Part shown: piece by piece, positions 4,548 to 6,286 of the stretch | Numbering within the stretch: the first letter of the stretch is position 1 | Layout: every line of letters starts with the position of its first letter | DNA from: an uncultured Lachnospiraceae bacterium | GTDB lineage: Bacteria; Bacillota; Clostridia; Lachnospirales; Lachnospiraceae | Assembly (NCBI GenBank): GCA_900551235.1 | Contig: URUU01000067.1 | Location: 1 to 6,286, forward strand | Length of the DNA: 6,286 nucleotides | Direction of reading: 5' to 3' | Program-made: the position numbers and the translations under genes | The notes under the pieces: generated by a model | Told to the model about the DNA's origin: nothing | What the model saw: the letters and a program-made list of their open reading frames with translations, nothing else | The model's database searches: none

Positions 4548-6236
4548 ATGAAGAGAAAAACAGGACATATAAAAGTCGTTGCGATATTGATCCTGTTGGT
4601 TGCAGCCGTTGGCGCAGGATCAAAAACAGTGAATAAATACATACCGTCGAAAACAATTCTTGATGGAAAAGAATATTTCGGTGTGAGCGGTGGGGAGGAT
4701 GCGGCAGTCGTTCTTCCGGACCGGCTGGAACAGGGCGAAGCTCTGGTAAAGGATGGGACAGCCTATGTGTCCTATGAGCTGGCAAAGGAGAAGCTTAACG
4801 ATCATCTTTATAAAAATGAAGAAGAGAAGCAGGTGATCCTGACGACTGCTGTCGATATTATCAAACTGCCATTTGACAGTGCTGAGTATACAACCCTGAC
4901 AGGAAATGGAAGCATGCCGTACCAGATTGCTCTTTCGCAGGATGGGAGAATTTATCTGGCACTAGAATATCTTGCCCAATATACGGATCTTCAGTATACC
5001 GTGGAACAGGAACCGCTTCATATTATTATAAATAATCAGTGGGGCAGCAAAACATATGCTGATGTGACAAAAGAAGAAAGCATACGTCTTGAGGCAGATA
5101 TAAAAAGTCCGATCCTCAGAAAAGCGGCAGAAGGGGAAAAGGTTACGATTCTTGAAAGAGAAGATAAGTGGAGCAAAGTTCTGACAGCAGATGGCTATAT
5201 AGGTTACTTGAAAAGCAAAAAACTTGGTGAGAGCTATGAGGAACAGGTAACGAACAGCAGTTTTAGCGGCACAGAATATACCAGCATCCACAGAGACTAT
5301 AAGATCAATCTGATCTGGCATCAGGTGACAAGCCAGGATTCCAATGCGGCTTTTTCGGAAGATATGCAGGATGTAACAGGTGTAAATGTGGTATCTCCGA
5401 CCTGGTTCTCCATCAGCAGCAACGATGGTGATCTTTCCTCTCTGGCAAGCAGTGAATATGTGACTGCTGCACATGAAAAGGGGATGGAAGTCTGGGGACT
5501 TATGGATAATTTCAACGCAGAGACCGATACAACGGCTGTCCTTGGAAACACGTCATCCAGGGAAAATCTCGAGGGGCAGTTGATCACAGAAGCTCTGAAC
5601 AATGGAATGGATGGTATAAATATTGATATCGAGACGCTTCCGGAGGAGGCTTCCGAAAGCTATGTACAGTTTATGCGGGAGCTGTCCGTAAAGTGCAGAA
5701 ACAACAATCTGGTACTTTCTGTGGATGTTCCGCCGCCATATGATTTTAATACCCATTATAACCGGAAAGCACTGGGAGAGGTGGTTGATTATATGATGGT
5801 CATGGGATATGATGAGCATTATGTCGGATCAGAAGCCGGGTCGGTAGCATCGCTTTCCTATGAAAGAAACGGCATTACCGGTACACTGGAGAGTGTATCG
5901 AAGGATAAGATCATAAGTGGGATTCCGTTTTATACAAGACTGTGGAAAACAAATGCTTCCGGTGAAGTGAGCAGTCAGGCGATCGGCATGGATCATGCGG
6001 ATGAGATTCTGTCACAGTATAAAGTCACAGCCGCCTGGAGCGAAGAGACATCACAGGATTATGCAGAGTTTACCGATGAAGAAGGGAACTTCTGCCAGAT
6101 CTGGCTGGAGAATGAAAAATCAATCGAAGAAAAGATGAAGCTTGTACAGCAATACGATCTTAGTGGAGTGGCTGAGTGGAAGCTTGGATTTGAGAGAGCA
6201 GCCATCTGGAATGTGATAGCAAAATATATACAATGA
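4548..6236 (+). CDS. Membrane-anchored GH18 glycosidase with SH3-like domain
   Basis: This 562-residue protein is exported or membrane-anchored and probably cleaves N-acetylglucosamine linkages in peptidoglycan or a related polymer. An N-terminal hydrophobic segment (about 9-24) follows the basic MKRKTGHIK. It has no lipobox Cys, so it is likely an uncleaved anchor or a signal peptide. Residues about 60-165 carry two DG.(A/I)Y repeats (DGTAYVSYELA, DGRIYLALEYLA) resembling the copper-amine-oxidase N-terminal stalk domain. About 183-225 is a bacterial SH3-like domain (SPILRKAAEGEKVTIL...GYIGYLKSKKL). The GH18 barrel covers about 252-560. It includes NVVSPTWFSI, the active-site DGINIDIE at 355-362 with Glu362 as general acid, MVMGYDEHY at 417-425 and GVAEWKLGFE at 540-549. 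D..N.D.E is the variant seen in spore cortex and germination enzymes of the SleL/YaaH type. GGAGG at 4535-4539, 8 nt upstream, supports the start. It is a single-gene unit; the substrate is inferred. Confidence 0.93.
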   Translation: MKRKTGHIKVVAILILLVAAVGAGSKTVNKYIPSKTILDGKEYFGVSGGEDAAVVLPDRLEQGEALVKDGTAYVSYELAKEKLNDHLYKNEEEKQVILTTAVDIIKLPFDSAEYTTLTGNGSMPYQIALSQDGRIYLALEYLAQYTDLQYTVEQEPLHIIINNQWGSKTYADVTKEESIRLEADIKSPILRKAAEGEKVTILEREDKWSKVLTADGYIGYLKSKKLGESYEEQVTNSSFSGTEYTSIHRDYKINLIWHQVTSQDSNAAFSEDMQDVTGVNVVSPTWFSISSNDGDLSSLASSEYVTAAHEKGMEVWGLMDNFNAETDTTAVLGNTSSRENLEGQLITEALNNGMDGINIDIETLPEEASESYVQFMRELSVKCRNNNLVLSVDVPPPYDFNTHYNRKALGEVVDYMMVMGYDEHYVGSEAGSVASLSYERNGITGTLESVSKDKIISGIPFYTRLWKTNASGEVSSQAIGMDHADEILSQYKVTAAWSEETSQDYAEFTDEEGNFCQIWLENEKSIEEKMKLVQQYDLSGVAEWKLGFERAAIWNVIAKYIQ

Positions 6237-6286
6237 TGCCAGGGTCAAAAGGTCTAAATCCACATGAGCTTGCTCATAAGTGGATG
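6233..6286 (+). repeat. Second copy of the ATGCCAGGG hairpin repeat, cut by the window edge
   Basis: Beginning at AATGATGCCAGGG, which includes the GH18 stop codon, this sequence matches the minus-strand end of the element at 3592-3770 (AATAATGCCAGGG, then an AAAAG-TC-AAAT-like stretch). It then forms a two-part hairpin: ATCCAC (6258-6263) with GTGGAT (6280-6285), enclosing ATGAG-CTTG-CTCAT (6264-6277). The other arm of the expected larger stem lies outside the window. It may also act as a transcript 3' end for the GH18 gene. Confidence 0.5.

Noticed and set aside
4962..5474. 170-codon open frame on the minus strand inside the GH18 gene
   Set aside because: It lies wholly antisense to a well-supported gene, with no ribosome binding site and no recognisable domain.

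Overview
The window looks like a chromosomal segment of a low-to-moderate G+C, anaerobic, probably spore-forming Firmicute of the class Clostridia, most likely Lachnospiraceae. The grounds are a clostridial-type 2[4Fe-4S] ferredoxin, a DUF1858 redox-disulfide protein, a MecA-type ClpC adaptor, a GH18 enzyme with the spore-lysin type of active site, AAGGAGG-like ribosome binding sites and T-rich hairpin terminators. The species assignment is inference; no marker gene here settles it.

Layout: positions 1-1238 hold the 3' part of the replicative helicase gene dnaB (+), which runs off the left edge and ends in a hairpin terminator. An extended -10 promoter then drives a MerR-type/RacA-like DNA-binding coiled-coil protein (1357-1995, +). 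This gene converges on a 57-residue ferredoxin gene (2036-2209, -), and the two share a perfect 17-bp bidirectional terminator. The ferredoxin gene is divergent from a small DUF1858 CxxC protein (2442-2651, +), with back-to-back promoters in about 230 bp. The DUF1858 gene converges on mecA (2748-3512, -), sharing a second long bidirectional terminator.

Upstream of mecA lies a gene-poor stretch of about 600 bp (3541-4154). It contains a 179-bp MITE-like element with 13/15 terminal inverted repeats and internal hairpins (3592-3770). After that come a strong-looking promoter and a leader with two mutually exclusive hairpins, one terminator-like (3837-3935). A 70-codon conserved-looking reading frame (4155-4367) follows; its ribosome binding site points to an ATA rather than an ATG codon. 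The last gene is a membrane-anchored GH18 glycosidase with an SH3-like domain (4548-6236, +). A second copy of the hairpin element begins inside its stop codon and runs off the right edge.

Working picture: dnaB and the RacA-like protein are chromosome-maintenance functions. The ferredoxin/DUF1858 pair is a small redox module expressed from a shared divergent regulatory region. MecA feeds proteins to ClpCP. The GH18 protein probably acts on peptidoglycan or another GlcNAc polymer outside the membrane. The most unusual content is the structured repeat family seen twice in the window and the leader-like region between mecA and the GH18 gene.
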